NCBI GenBank assembly: GCA_015493615.1
Contig: WGCV01000062.1
Span: 1 to 64,000, forward strand
Reading direction: 5' to 3'
DNA: 64,000 bases
Origin: Melioribacteraceae bacterium
Lineage (GTDB): Bacteria; Bacteroidota; Ignavibacteria; Ignavibacteriales; Melioribacteraceae
Below are positions 1 to 8,292 of this stretch, one piece after another. Position numbers and translations under genes: made by a program. The notes beneath the pieces were generated by a model, which was given only the letters and a program-made list of their open reading frames with translations, was not told the DNA's origin and made no database searches. How positions within the stretch are numbered: the stretch's first letter is position 1; every line of letters begins with the position of its first letter.

Positions 1-123
1 CCGGCTCCTAAATCGAATGAGAACTTAAAAACAATTGTTGACCAACATATGTCAATGTTGCAAAACAATAGCAAGAGAGTTAAAAAATATTTCAACCATC
101 CGGAAATTAACTATGCCGCTTAA
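1..123 (+). CDS. C-terminal end of an unidentified protein (partial)
   Basis: An open frame enters from the left edge and runs 40 codons to a TAA at 121-123. The visible tail is basic and rich in Lys, Asn and His and ends Asn-Tyr-Ala-Ala. I do not recognise the family from this fragment. The stop codon lies directly against the left arm of an attC-like site (124-199), the usual layout of an integron cassette gene, so it may be a cassette ORF. The start lies outside the window. Confidence 0.5.
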   Translation, partial: PAPKSNENLKTIVDQHMSMLQNNSKRVKKYFNHPEINYAA

Positions 124-199
124 TAACGGTTTTTTATCGCCGGATTAATATGAAGGATGGTGCAATAAATCCCGCCACTACTCATACACATAACCGTTA
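124..199 (+). other. Possible integron attC-like recombination site
   Basis: Between two short genes there is a 76-bp imperfect inverted structure. The outer arms are TAACGG (124-129) and CCGTTA (194-199). The inner arms are GGATT (142-146) and AATCC (168-172). Two nested short arms around a variable centre, touching the stop codon of one ORF and lying 9 bp before the start of the next, is the arrangement of attC sites in cassette arrays. The spacers between outer and inner arms differ in length (12 and 21 nt), which is unusual, and there is no integrase or second site in the window, so this is tentative. Confidence 0.3.
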
Positions 200-208
200 C
201 CAAATATT

Positions 209-484
209 ATGAGAAAATTTATATCATTTATATTATTAATAATCTTTCTATTCATTAGCGATGGCTATTATATTTTTTTTGAATATTTACGATATAATTT
301 ACATCAAGAAATTAAACACGATATAAAAAACGGATTAGAGGAGAAACAACTTTCACTTATAGTTGTACCTTTTAATGTTGAAAAAGAAATTTTCTGGATT
401 AAAAAAAATAAAGAATTTCGATACAGAGGGGCAATGTATGATGTTGTCAGAATTGAAATTAAAGGTCGGAAAAAGCATTACTAG
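209..484 (+). pseudogene. Small secreted/anchored hypothetical protein, truncated by a repeat element
   Basis: A 91-codon frame begins with a hydrophobic segment (residues about 5-25, signal peptide or membrane anchor) followed by a charged region. Residues around 70-90 (FRYRGAMYDVV, then a basic stretch) resemble a small Bacteroidetes hypothetical family whose members, as I recall them, continue further. Here the frame stops at TAG 482-484, and the G of that stop is the first base of the element at 484-674. The natural C terminus therefore seems to have been lost by the insertion. The protein may still be made in shortened form. Its function is unknown. Confidence 0.5.
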
Positions 485-674
485 AAGGCTTTGCATAACC
501 CCGAAATTTGTCATTCTGATCCTCCGCCACGGCGGAGCGGGAGAAGAATCTCAGTACCGGTTATTATACCGGATCTCGAGATATTTCGGACGGCTTACAC
601 TCCTCCTCCTCCGCTTTGGCGGATTGGCGGATTGGCGGACTCAATATGACAAATTTAGGTTTTGTAAAGGTCTC
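484..674 (+). repeat. MITE-like element, family A, copy 1
   Basis: 191-bp copy with left end GAAGGCTTTGCATAACC and right end GGTTTTGTAAAGGTCTC. It carries a palindromic CCGCCACGGCGG module in the left arm and an extended GGCGGATTGGCGGATTGGCGG module in the right arm. The flanking 5-mers (TACTA and GCTTA) do not match well, so any target duplication has decayed. The left end supplies the last base of the stop codon of the preceding ORF. Confidence 0.8.
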
Positions 675-680
675 GCTTAA

Positions 681-1244
681 TCAATCCATCCAGGGCCACA
701 TTCTTGCTTCAAGACTGTCGGGATATTTTTCTACAAGTTCTTTGAGCGAGGCGCGGAAAGTTTTGTTGTCCCAAGTCATCAGGTAACCGGCTTCTCCTTT
801 TATCAACATAAGTTTCGGCGCAAGGAGGTTTTCAGGGAAAAGCTCCAACCCTTTTTCCATAAGTTCGATTGCCTCTTTATATTTTCCTCGCGGAAGCAGA
901 TAGTTGGCAAGCGCAATTCTTAAAATTAATCTGAAATCCTCGGAATTGTAATAACCTTCGGTCTTGTAATAAATTTTTTGATTTCTGTCCGTTACGTAAA
1001 ACGATGGCGTCCAAACGGCGGAAAAGTGGGAGCGTATTTTATGGTCTTCCAAAATCTGAAGTTTAAGCGGAACAAACCATTCGCTCAATTCTTTTATTAC
1101 ATTCTCGTCCGTGTAAGTAAGCGCGTCTAATTTGCGGCATCCTGAACATTTTTCACGTTCGAACTGGAGCAAAATCGGTTTTCTTTCTTTTATCGAACTT
1201 TGTTTAGCTTGTTCAAAATCCGTTATCCAATTTATATTCGTCAT
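681..1244 (-). CDS. Thioredoxin-fold protein with C-terminal TPR-like region
   Basis: 187 residues. The N-terminal half is a thioredoxin-like domain with a CSGC redox motif (Cys33-Cys36) after a hydrophobic strand, and a WTPSFYV segment that looks like the cis-proline loop. It resembles the Thioredoxin_7/DUF255-type proteins that reduce partner disulfides. The C-terminal half (about 115-185) has helical repeat character (YKEAIELMEKGLELFPEN is TPR-like). There is no signal peptide, so a cytoplasmic location is likely. It sits 3 bp downstream of rmuC on the same strand and is probably cotranscribed with it. The substrate is unknown. Confidence 0.75.
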   Translation of the reverse strand: MTNINWITDFEQAKQSSIKERKPILLQFEREKCSGCRKLDALTYTDENVIKELSEWFVPLKLQILEDHKIRSHFSAVWTPSFYVTDRNQKIYYKTEGYYNSEDFRLILRIALANYLLPRGKYKEAIELMEKGLELFPENLLAPKLMLIKGEAGYLMTWDNKTFRASLKELVEKYPDSLEARMWPWMD

Positions 1245-1247
1245 TTA

Positions 1248-2564
1248 TTACTCTCCTTCGTCGTCTGTTATCAGTTTACTCGTTTCTGAAGCGGGAAGCT
1301 CTTCCACTCCGCGCAGCTTGCGTTCAATTGTTCTTGTTTTCCGGGTAGCTTCGCCGATGCTGTTGCTGGCGGTTTCCAGCTTCTTTTGAGTTTTCTCCAG
1401 AATATCGCCGAATTTGCCGAACTCCGTTTTGACCGCGCTTAACAGCTTCCACACTTCGCTGGAACGCTTTTCAATCGCAAGCGTTTTGAATCCCATTTGC
1501 AAACTATTTAAAAGCGCGAGTAAGTTTGTCGGTCCCGCGATTGTTATCCGGAAATCCCTTTGCACCGAATCGGCAAGACCCGGAATCGAGAGAATTTCGG
1601 CGTAAAGACTTTCCAGCGGAATAAACATAATCCCGAAATCAGTCGTTTCCGGAGGAGATAAATATTTGGTCGAAATATCCTTAGCGAAAAGTTTAATTGA
1701 TTGTTTCAATCCTTTTCTCGATTCGGCAATTTCGTTGGTATCTGCTATTTCCTTGGCGTTCATTAATCTTTCAAAATCTTCTTTGGGGAATTTCGAATCG
1801 ATGGGCAGCCAAACAATCTCCTCTTTTCTATCTCCTTTGCCCGGAAGCTTAACGGCAAACTCCACGCGCGCGTCGCTTCCTTTTTTTGTGGCAACGTTAG
1901 TTTCATATTGACTCGGCGTTAAAATCTGCTCGATTAAATGCCCGAGCTGAAATTCGCCCCACGTCCCGCGTGTTTTAACATTTGTAAGGACGCGCTTCAA
2001 ATCGCCCACGCCTGTCGCGAGGTTTTGCATATCGCCCAATCCTTTATGAACCGCTTCAAGCCGTTCGCTAACCTGCTTAAATGATTCGCCTAATCTTTTT
2101 TCAAGCGTTGCGTGAAGTTTTTCGTCAACAGTTTGGCGCATCTCTTCCAATTTTTGTTCGTTGTTCGTTCTGATGTCCGTCAGGTTTTTCCCGATTCTCT
2201 CTTCGATTTTATCCAATCTTTCTTCCGAAGACTTAATCGATTTTTCCAAACGCTTCTCGAATTTTTCAAAATGCTCGGCTTCCTTTTTGGAAAAATCCTC
2301 AAAACGGTTAAACAACTGATCTCCGAGAAGTTTTAACGCGCCGGTTAATTCCTGACGCTGATCTCGCAGAGCTTCGCCCGTTTCTTTTCTGTTGGCGGAA
2401 AATTCATCGCGGAGAAGGGCATTATTTTCTTTTATCAACGAATTTATTTTCTCGTTTATTTCGTCGGCTGCTGAAACGTCGTTCTTTTCGCGCAAAAGTT
2501 TGATTTGAAGCAATATCGCTACCAGAATAAGGAGCGTAATCAGCGGTAAAAGGATATTAATCAT
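1248..2564 (-). CDS. rmuC: RmuC family DNA recombination protein
   Basis: 438 residues: an N-terminal membrane anchor (about 1-22), a long coiled coil (about 30-190), then the RmuC domain with the signature TRGTWGEFQLGHLIEQIL and later FGIMFIPLESLYAEIL. RmuC proteins limit DNA inversions at short inverted repeats in E. coli and have a predicted nuclease-like fold. The length and domain order are normal. It is the first gene of a two-gene leftward unit with the thioredoxin-like protein. Upstream lies repeat copy 2, which separates it from a divergent gene. Confidence 0.9.
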   Translation of the reverse strand: MINILLPLITLLILVAILLQIKLLREKNDVSAADEINEKINSLIKENNALLRDEFSANRKETGEALRDQRQELTGALKLLGDQLFNRFEDFSKKEAEHFEKFEKRLEKSIKSSEERLDKIEERIGKNLTDIRTNNEQKLEEMRQTVDEKLHATLEKRLGESFKQVSERLEAVHKGLGDMQNLATGVGDLKRVLTNVKTRGTWGEFQLGHLIEQILTPSQYETNVATKKGSDARVEFAVKLPGKGDRKEEIVWLPIDSKFPKEDFERLMNAKEIADTNEIAESRKGLKQSIKLFAKDISTKYLSPPETTDFGIMFIPLESLYAEILSIPGLADSVQRDFRITIAGPTNLLALLNSLQMGFKTLAIEKRSSEVWKLLSAVKTEFGKFGDILEKTQKKLETASNSIGEATRKTRTIERKLRGVEELPASETSKLITDDEGE

Positions 2565-2696
2565 CTTCCTGTTTTTCCTTGATTATGATAATTTTATAAA
2601 AGAATAAATATAAATTTATTACGATATAAAAGGAAAGGAATTCTTTCAAATCAATATAAATGTCATTAAATTACAACTCAATTTTTTTTACTATAA

Positions 2697-2856
2697 GAAT
2701 GCTTTGCATGACCTGGCAATATGTCATTCTGAATGAAGCGAAGCGGAGTGAAGAATCTCCGAACCGGTAATTTTTCCGAATTTAGAGATATTTCGGACGG
2801 CTTACACTCCGCCATGGCGGACTCAATATGACAATTTTAGGTTTTGCAAAGGTTTA
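2697..2856 (+). repeat. MITE-like element, family A, copy 2
   Basis: 160-bp copy flanked by an exact 5-bp target duplication, TATAA (2692-2696 and 2857-2861). The left end is GAATGCTTTGC and the right end GCAAAGGTTTA, both slightly diverged from consensus. It contains the GAAGCGAAGCGGAGTGAAG module on the left and CCGCCATGGCGG on the right. It lies in the 313-bp gap between the divergent rmuC and DUF6165-like genes. The rest of that gap is AT-rich with nothing further that I recognise. Confidence 0.88.
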
Positions 2857-2877
2857 TATAATTAAAGGAGAAAAAGT

Positions 2878-3252
2878 ATGAAAGTCGAAGTTTCCAACGG
2901 AGAATTAGTTGATAAAGTTTCGATACTGTGGATAAAAAAGAGAAGAGTTAAAGACGAAAAAAAACTTGTTAATATAAATAAAGAGTATGATGAATTATTC
3001 GCAACAATGAAATCTTTGGGAATTGACGAGAACGACGCCGATTTTCTTAAATTAATAGAAGTTAACGGAACTCTCTGGGAAATCGAAGATAAGATCAGAA
3101 GAAAAGAGGCAAAAAAAGAGTTTGACGCCGAATTCATTGAACTTGCGCGTTCGGTTTATTTCAACAATGATGAAAGATTCGCAATTAAAAACTCAATTAA
3201 TATGCGCACAGATTCCGATTTAAGAGAAGAAAAAGAATACGTTAAATATTAA
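2878..3252 (+). CDS. DUF6165-like protein
   Basis: 124 residues, starting at an ATG with a good AAAGGAG ribosome site. The N terminus (KVEVSNGELVDKVSILWIKKRR) matches the pattern of DUF6165 proteins, which begin with a similar EVS-GEL-DK-SIL motif. The rest is highly charged and helical, with no Cys cluster or membrane segment, so the protein is probably cytoplasmic. The function of the family is not established. It lies 28 bp upstream of the penicillin-acylase gene and may share its transcript. The promoter must lie within or just beyond repeat copy 2. Confidence 0.6.
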   Translation: MKVEVSNGELVDKVSILWIKKRRVKDEKKLVNINKEYDELFATMKSLGIDENDADFLKLIEVNGTLWEIEDKIRRKEAKKEFDAEFIELARSVYFNNDERFAIKNSINMRTDSDLREEKEYVKY

Positions 3253-3279
3253 TTTTTTAAGTAATAAAAAGAGGCGGGA

Positions 3280-5697
3280 ATGGGTAGAATTATAAAAATC
3301 ACACTTTCTGTTTTGGTATCATTTGTTCTGCTTGTCATGGTAGTAGCAGCGGTGGCTTATTTTATGTTAAACCGTACGCTTCCGGAATACAGCGGAAATG
3401 AAAAGGTTAACGGAATAACTTCAACCGTTAAGATATATCGTGATTCCCTTGCCATTCCCTACATCAAAGCCAACGACGAAGAGGACGCCGCATTTGCGCT
3501 CGGCTATCTTCACGCGCAGGAACGCCTTTTTCAAATGGATTTAATGCGCCGCGCGATAGAAGGACGCTTAAGCGAAGTTATCGGCGATAAAACCGTAAAG
3601 TTCGACAAGATGTTTCGTACATTCGGATTTTACCGGAACAGATTTAAATACTACAATAACGTTCCCGCGCAAGTTAAACGGAGTTTAATCGCTTATTCAA
3701 AAGGCGTTAACGCTTTTTTGAAAAGTCACGAAGGGAAACTTCCCGTTGAGTTTACTTTGCTAAATTATACTCCGGATAAATGGAAGCCGGAAGAATCCGT
3801 GTTGATTTCCAAACTTTTAGCTTATCAATTAAATATCAGCTGGTGGACGGATGTCGCGTTCAGTCGCTTGGTTCAGAAACTCGGAGAGGAAAAAGTAAAA
3901 TTGCTTCTTCCGGATTTTCCCGAAAACGCTCCGACAATTATTCCGAAGCGGTTAAAAGAGACGCCGTTAATTTCGGACGCGCTGATAAAAACCGACAGAG
4001 AGTTCAGACAATTCATGGGATTTACCGGCACGCACATCGGATCGAACAATTGGGTCGTAAACGGTAAGATGTCCGAAAGCGGCTTCCCGATTATTGCAAA
4101 CGACCCGCATCTTGCGCACCAGCTGCCGGGTTTGTGGTATCTTGCCGTGATTAAATCTCCTACGTGGGAAGTTGCCGGAGTAACGCTTCCCGGCGTCCCG
4201 GGCGTTGTAATCGGCAAGAACAACAACATTTCGTGGGTTCTTACAAATGTTATGGCGGATGATTCCGATTACTACATCGAAGAGTTGGACTCGAGCAAAT
4301 CGCATTACAAATTGGACGGAAAATGGAAACCGCTGAAAGTTTACGCCGACACAATTAAAGTTAAAGATAAACCCGACGTTATCGTTGAAGAATATTATAC
4401 GCATCGCGGTCCGATTATCAACGGGATTCATCTTTTTACTGAAGATGGCAATTCGCCTCCGATTAGTATGCGCTGGACAGGATTGGACTTAAGCAATGAA
4501 GTCGCCGCTTTAATAAATATTAATAAAGCTAAAAATTGGGAAGAGTTCAGAAACGGCGTTAAGCTCTTTTCGGCTCCGGGACAAAATTTTGTTTATGCGG
4601 ACAGACTTGGAAATATCGGCTACATCTGCGGAGTAAAACTCCCGATTAGAAGAACCAACAGTCCGACATTAGTTTTTGACGGAACTACAAGCAAGAGCGA
4701 CTGGAAAGGTTTTGTCCCGTTTGACAAGCTGCCTCAGTTTTACAATCCTTCGCAAAATTTTATTGCTACGGCAAACAACAAAGTAATTAAAAATTACAAG
4801 TATCATATTTCAAATGTTTGGGAACCGGCGTCGAGAATTGAAAGAATTACCGAATTGCTGAAATCAAAAGAGAAGCACTCGGTAAAAGATTTTCAGAAGT
4901 ACCAGATTGATCAGGTTTCGCCGTACGCCCGCACGCTAACGCCCTATATTCTCGCGGCGTTTTCTTCCGCCGATTCGCTTGCCCCGAACATGAAAACGGC
5001 GCTGGAGTTACTGAAAAACTGGGACTTCAATATGAGCAAGGAAAGCCAAACTCCGGCGATATATTCCGAATTTTACAATGAATTTCTGAAAAATATTTTT
5101 GAAGATGAAATGGGACATGAGCTTTTTGAAGAGTATATTTTTATGGCAAACGTTCCTTACAGAAAAGTCCTGGAGATGATAGGGAATAATCATCATCCTA
5201 TTTTTGATAATGTAAATACGAAACCGGTTGAAACGAGAGACGATATAATCAGAGAAAGTTTAAAAAACGCCGTTTCCGATTTGGAAAAGAAATTAGGAAA
5301 AAATCCCGCCCGCTGGCAGTGGGGTAAATTACACTACATCATTTTCAAGCACGCTCTGCACGGGGCTTCCGGCATACTCGATAAAACTTTTGACGCGGGC
5401 CCGTACGAGATCGGCGGCTCGGGGACGACAATTTTTAACACGGAATATTCTTTCCGTAAGCCTTACGCCAATATTCTCGGACCTTCGATGCGCTTCATAT
5501 TTGATTTTGCGAAACCGAACTCTTTTTATATAGTTTTGCCAAGCGGAGAATCGGGGAATTTTATGAGTCCCCACTACAAGGAAATGATTCCGAGTTGGCT
5601 TAACGGAAAATATTACAGAGTGAGAACGGATTTTACTATTGATTCGAGAAAAGGAAATTCACTGCTGACTCTCACGCCGGCTAATCAAAAATTATAG
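3280..5697 (+). CDS. Penicillin acylase family protein (Ntn hydrolase)
   Basis: 805 residues, the normal size for an unprocessed peptidase S45 precursor. An N-terminal membrane helix (about 7-29) directs it to the envelope. The alpha-chain region contains DEEDAAFALGYLHAQERLFQMD. The nucleophile of the mature beta chain is Ser255 in HIGSNNWVV; autocleavage before it is expected from the family. Further family motifs are NDPHL, GKNNNISWVLTN and GESGNF near the C terminus. Such enzymes hydrolyse amide bonds of acylated compounds such as beta-lactams, acyl-homoserine lactones or cyclic lipopeptides; the substrate here cannot be told. It lies 8 bp upstream of metF on the same strand. Confidence 0.9.
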   Translation: MGRIIKITLSVLVSFVLLVMVVAAVAYFMLNRTLPEYSGNEKVNGITSTVKIYRDSLAIPYIKANDEEDAAFALGYLHAQERLFQMDLMRRAIEGRLSEVIGDKTVKFDKMFRTFGFYRNRFKYYNNVPAQVKRSLIAYSKGVNAFLKSHEGKLPVEFTLLNYTPDKWKPEESVLISKLLAYQLNISWWTDVAFSRLVQKLGEEKVKLLLPDFPENAPTIIPKRLKETPLISDALIKTDREFRQFMGFTGTHIGSNNWVVNGKMSESGFPIIANDPHLAHQLPGLWYLAVIKSPTWEVAGVTLPGVPGVVIGKNNNISWVLTNVMADDSDYYIEELDSSKSHYKLDGKWKPLKVYADTIKVKDKPDVIVEEYYTHRGPIINGIHLFTEDGNSPPISMRWTGLDLSNEVAALININKAKNWEEFRNGVKLFSAPGQNFVYADRLGNIGYICGVKLPIRRTNSPTLVFDGTTSKSDWKGFVPFDKLPQFYNPSQNFIATANNKVIKNYKYHISNVWEPASRIERITELLKSKEKHSVKDFQKYQIDQVSPYARTLTPYILAAFSSADSLAPNMKTALELLKNWDFNMSKESQTPAIYSEFYNEFLKNIFEDEMGHELFEEYIFMANVPYRKVLEMIGNNHHPIFDNVNTKPVETRDDIIRESLKNAVSDLEKKLGKNPARWQWGKLHYIIFKHALHGASGILDKTFDAGPYEIGGSGTTIFNTEYSFRKPYANILGPSMRFIFDFAKPNSFYIVLPSGESGNFMSPHYKEMIPSWLNGKYYRVRTDFTIDSRKGNSLLTLTPANQKL

Positions 5698-5705
5698 GTT
5701 TTAAA

Positions 5706-6659
5706 ATGAAAGTAATAGAACATCTCGAAAAAGCGAACGATACAATAATTAGTTTTGAGATTATTCCGCCCAAAAGAGGCGGCGATCTGAACCAGCTTTT
5801 GTCGGTGCTCGACGTATTGGCGAAATACAATCCCCCTTTTATCGATATAACGAGCCACGCCGCCGAAGTGATTTACGAGGAAACCAACTCGGGAGACTTC
5901 CGCGTAAAAGTTAAACGGAAGCGCCCGGGCACGCTTGGGATTTGCGCTCTTATTCAGCACAAATATAATATCGACGCAGTGCCTCATGTAATCTGCAACG
6001 GCTTTACTAAGGAGGAAACCGAGGATTTTCTGATCGAGCTTCACTATCTCGGAATCAGCAATCTTCTTGCAATTAAAGGGGATAACAGCGCATTCCAAAA
6101 GCCGGTTTCCTTCGGACGTTCGATTAACCGCTACGCCGTTGATTTGGTTCAGCAAATCGATAATATGAACAAGGGAATTTACCTCGAAGAGGAATTGCTT
6201 GACGCTTCCCCTACACGTTTTTCGGTTGGGATTGCAGGTTATCCCGAAAAACATTTTGAAGCGCCTAATTTGCTGACCGACTTAAAATATACGAAACAGA
6301 AAATTGACGCAGGTGCGGATTATATCGTAACACAGATGTTTTATGACAATCAAAAATATTTTGAATATGTGAAAACAGCCCGCGAAATCGGTATTGACGC
6401 TCCGATAATTCCCGGCATTAAAATTTTGACGTCGAAAAAACAACTTACTTCGGTGCCGCGAAACTTTTACATCGATTTGCCGGAAGACTTGATTGAAGAA
6501 GTAATGGCTGCGGATGATAAACATACCGTAGATATTGGAGTTGAATGGGCTTATAAGCAGGTGACGGAACTGCTCGACAACGGTGTGCCTGCGCTTCATT
6601 TTTATGTTATGCAGCGTTCCGCTCCCATTAAAAAGCTGATGAAAAAATTAGGATACTAA
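5706..6659 (+). CDS. metF: Methylenetetrahydrofolate reductase
   Basis: 317 residues with the MetF TIM-barrel pattern: SFEIIPPKRGG near residue 16, GDNSA around 120, ADYIVTQMFYDN around 205, and PIIPGIKIL around 235. It reduces 5,10-methylene-THF to 5-methyl-THF using FAD, supplying methionine synthesis. The start follows a weak purine stretch. Its stop codon is directly followed by the ATG of the next gene (TAA then ATG at 6660), so expression is probably coupled. The length matches bacterial MetF. Confidence 0.93.
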   Translation: MKVIEHLEKANDTIISFEIIPPKRGGDLNQLLSVLDVLAKYNPPFIDITSHAAEVIYEETNSGDFRVKVKRKRPGTLGICALIQHKYNIDAVPHVICNGFTKEETEDFLIELHYLGISNLLAIKGDNSAFQKPVSFGRSINRYAVDLVQQIDNMNKGIYLEEELLDASPTRFSVGIAGYPEKHFEAPNLLTDLKYTKQKIDAGADYIVTQMFYDNQKYFEYVKTAREIGIDAPIIPGIKILTSKKQLTSVPRNFYIDLPEDLIEEVMAADDKHTVDIGVEWAYKQVTELLDNGVPALHFYVMQRSAPIKKLMKKLGY

Positions 6660-7640
6660 ATGAAAAAACCTAAACTGATTAAGTTAAAGTGGGGAGTCGC
6701 CGGAGGCGGCAGAATTACGGAAAATAGATTTATCCCCGCTATGAAAGTATTGAAGAGAAGTACTCTGCTCGCCGTTTACAGTTCATCGTCAGAGCGTGCA
6801 AAATTTCTGGCTTCCGAATGCGTAAATGCCAAACCGTTTTCCGATTTCGACGAATTCATCAGCCGGGACTTTAACGCGGTTTATATCGCGGGAGCAAACG
6901 ACACGCATTACGAACAAGTGTTAAAAGCCGCCAAAGCGGGCAAACATATTCTTTGCGAAAAGCCCGTGGCTCTTACGGCGGAACAAGCCGAAGAGATGTA
7001 TGATACTTGTAAATCCAACAATGTGCTTTACGGCGTGGATTTTATTTTTCGCTATCATCCGCTGATAAAAAAATCAAAAGAACTCATTGCAGCCCAGTTA
7101 ATCGGAAAAGTTATTTCGGTAAACACAGATTTTTTTATTGATTATCTTCCTACTGATAATTACCGCTTTTTGCCTGAAAAGGGAGGCGGAGCTTTGCGTG
7201 ATTTGGCTTCTCATCTGATTGACCTGCACCGATATTTCGGCGGCGAGATTGAAGAAATATACGGCGAAAAAGGGAACGTTATTTATCAATCCCCCGTGGA
7301 TGATTTTTCAACGGGAATAATTAAATTTAAAGAGGGCGGCTTCGGGAAGTTCTCTGTCGGATTCAGCGCGAAAACGGCTCCCAACAGAATTGAAATTATC
7401 GGAAGCAAAGGCTCGATTTGTATTGAGAAACTGCTCGGCAGCGAAAAGCCCGCAAAGCTGGTAATTAATGTGGAAGGTGAGCCGCGCCGAGTTTTCCGGC
7501 GACGCACAAACAAATTCTTAAAAATGATGCGCTCGGTTCAACGCTCCTTCAGCGCGGGAAAAGAACCGCTGGCGACGGGATATGACGGAATGATAAACAT
7601 GAAATTAATTGAGGAGTTTGAACGCTCATGCAAACGCTGA
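6660..7640 (+). CDS. Gfo/Idh/MocA family oxidoreductase
   Basis: 326 residues. The N-terminal Rossmann motif WGVAGGGRIT (11-20) and the dinucleotide-site signature ILCEKPVAL (EKP at 100-102) are clear. A DLASHLIDLHRYF segment carries the usual catalytic-region His residues. It is an NAD(P)-dependent dehydrogenase of sugars, inositols or related polyols; the substrate is not predictable. It starts immediately after metF, and its 3' end overlaps the aldolase gene by 13 bp, so the two are probably translated together and may act in one sugar or polyol pathway. Confidence 0.88.
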   Translation: MKKPKLIKLKWGVAGGGRITENRFIPAMKVLKRSTLLAVYSSSSERAKFLASECVNAKPFSDFDEFISRDFNAVYIAGANDTHYEQVLKAAKAGKHILCEKPVALTAEQAEEMYDTCKSNNVLYGVDFIFRYHPLIKKSKELIAAQLIGKVISVNTDFFIDYLPTDNYRFLPEKGGGALRDLASHLIDLHRYFGGEIEEIYGEKGNVIYQSPVDDFSTGIIKFKEGGFGKFSVGFSAKTAPNRIEIIGSKGSICIEKLLGSEKPAKLVINVEGEPRRVFRRRTNKFLKMMRSVQRSFSAGKEPLATGYDGMINMKLIEEFERSCKR

Positions 7641-8290
7641 GAAAACGTCTTGCCGATATTTGCCGCCGAGTCGCTGAGAAGGAGTTTGTTTCGGCGTACG
7701 ACGGAAATATTTCCGCTCGCGCCGAGGAGAATAAAGTTCTGATAACCCCTTCGGGTAAACCGAAAGGAGAAGTTAAGCCGGAAGACTTTTTACTTATCGA
7801 CTTAAGCGGCAGACTTTTGGAAGGGGAAGGAAAAATCAGCACGGAATCTAAAATACATTTGCTTGCGTACAATCACAGACCGGAAATAAACGGCGTTGTC
7901 CACGCACATCCTATTTACGCAACTACGCTTGCCGCCACAAACATTGATGTTAATCAACCGTTGTTTGCCGAAGCGCTGTTAATATTGGGGAAGATTGCCA
8001 AATGCGAATACGGAACTCCGTCAACGGATGAAGTCCCCGACAGTCTTCTTCCGTATATTGATTACGCGTTTGCGTTTCTGCTCGGGAACCACGGAGCGAT
8101 GACAATTTCCGGAACGGTTGAAGATGCGTATTATAAGATGGAGAAGTTGGAATCGTACTCGAGGCTAATATTCAATTTGGAACTACTCGGGAAGAAGAAA
8201 ACAATTTCTGCTGAAAAAGTTGAACGCCTTTATTCCATTGCCGAATCGACTTACGGAATAAAAATTGATGAAAGGAATAAAATAATCTAA
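7628..8290 (+). CDS. Class II aldolase/adducin family protein
   Basis: 220 residues resembling L-fuculose-phosphate aldolase and related enzymes. The zinc ligands are His92 and His94 (VHAHPIYATTLA) and His155 (GNHGAMT), with an acidic residue Glu73 in the position of the catalytic Glu. SGKPKGEVKPEDF around residue 42 is the phosphate-binding region. It may cleave a phosphorylated sugar or carry out a related epimerase or dehydratase reaction. The start overlaps the preceding oxidoreductase gene by 13 bp. The next gene, ddl, begins 2 bp after it. Confidence 0.85.
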   Translation: MQTLRKRLADICRRVAEKEFVSAYDGNISARAEENKVLITPSGKPKGEVKPEDFLLIDLSGRLLEGEGKISTESKIHLLAYNHRPEINGVVHAHPIYATTLAATNIDVNQPLFAEALLILGKIAKCEYGTPSTDEVPDSLLPYIDYAFAFLLGNHGAMTISGTVEDAYYKMEKLESYSRLIFNLELLGKKKTISAEKVERLYSIAESTYGIKIDERNKII

Positions 8291-8292
8291 GT

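Noticed and set aside
363-680. 105-codon open frame crossing repeat copy 1
   Set aside because: It overlaps a real ORF in another frame and then translates the repeat element; the same kind of frame appears at 50890-51102 over copy 7. No family features.
3873-4431. Two open frames antisense to the penicillin-acylase gene
   Set aside because: They mirror codon bias of the real gene on the other strand; no motif or ribosome site. Many similar shadows occur under other genes.
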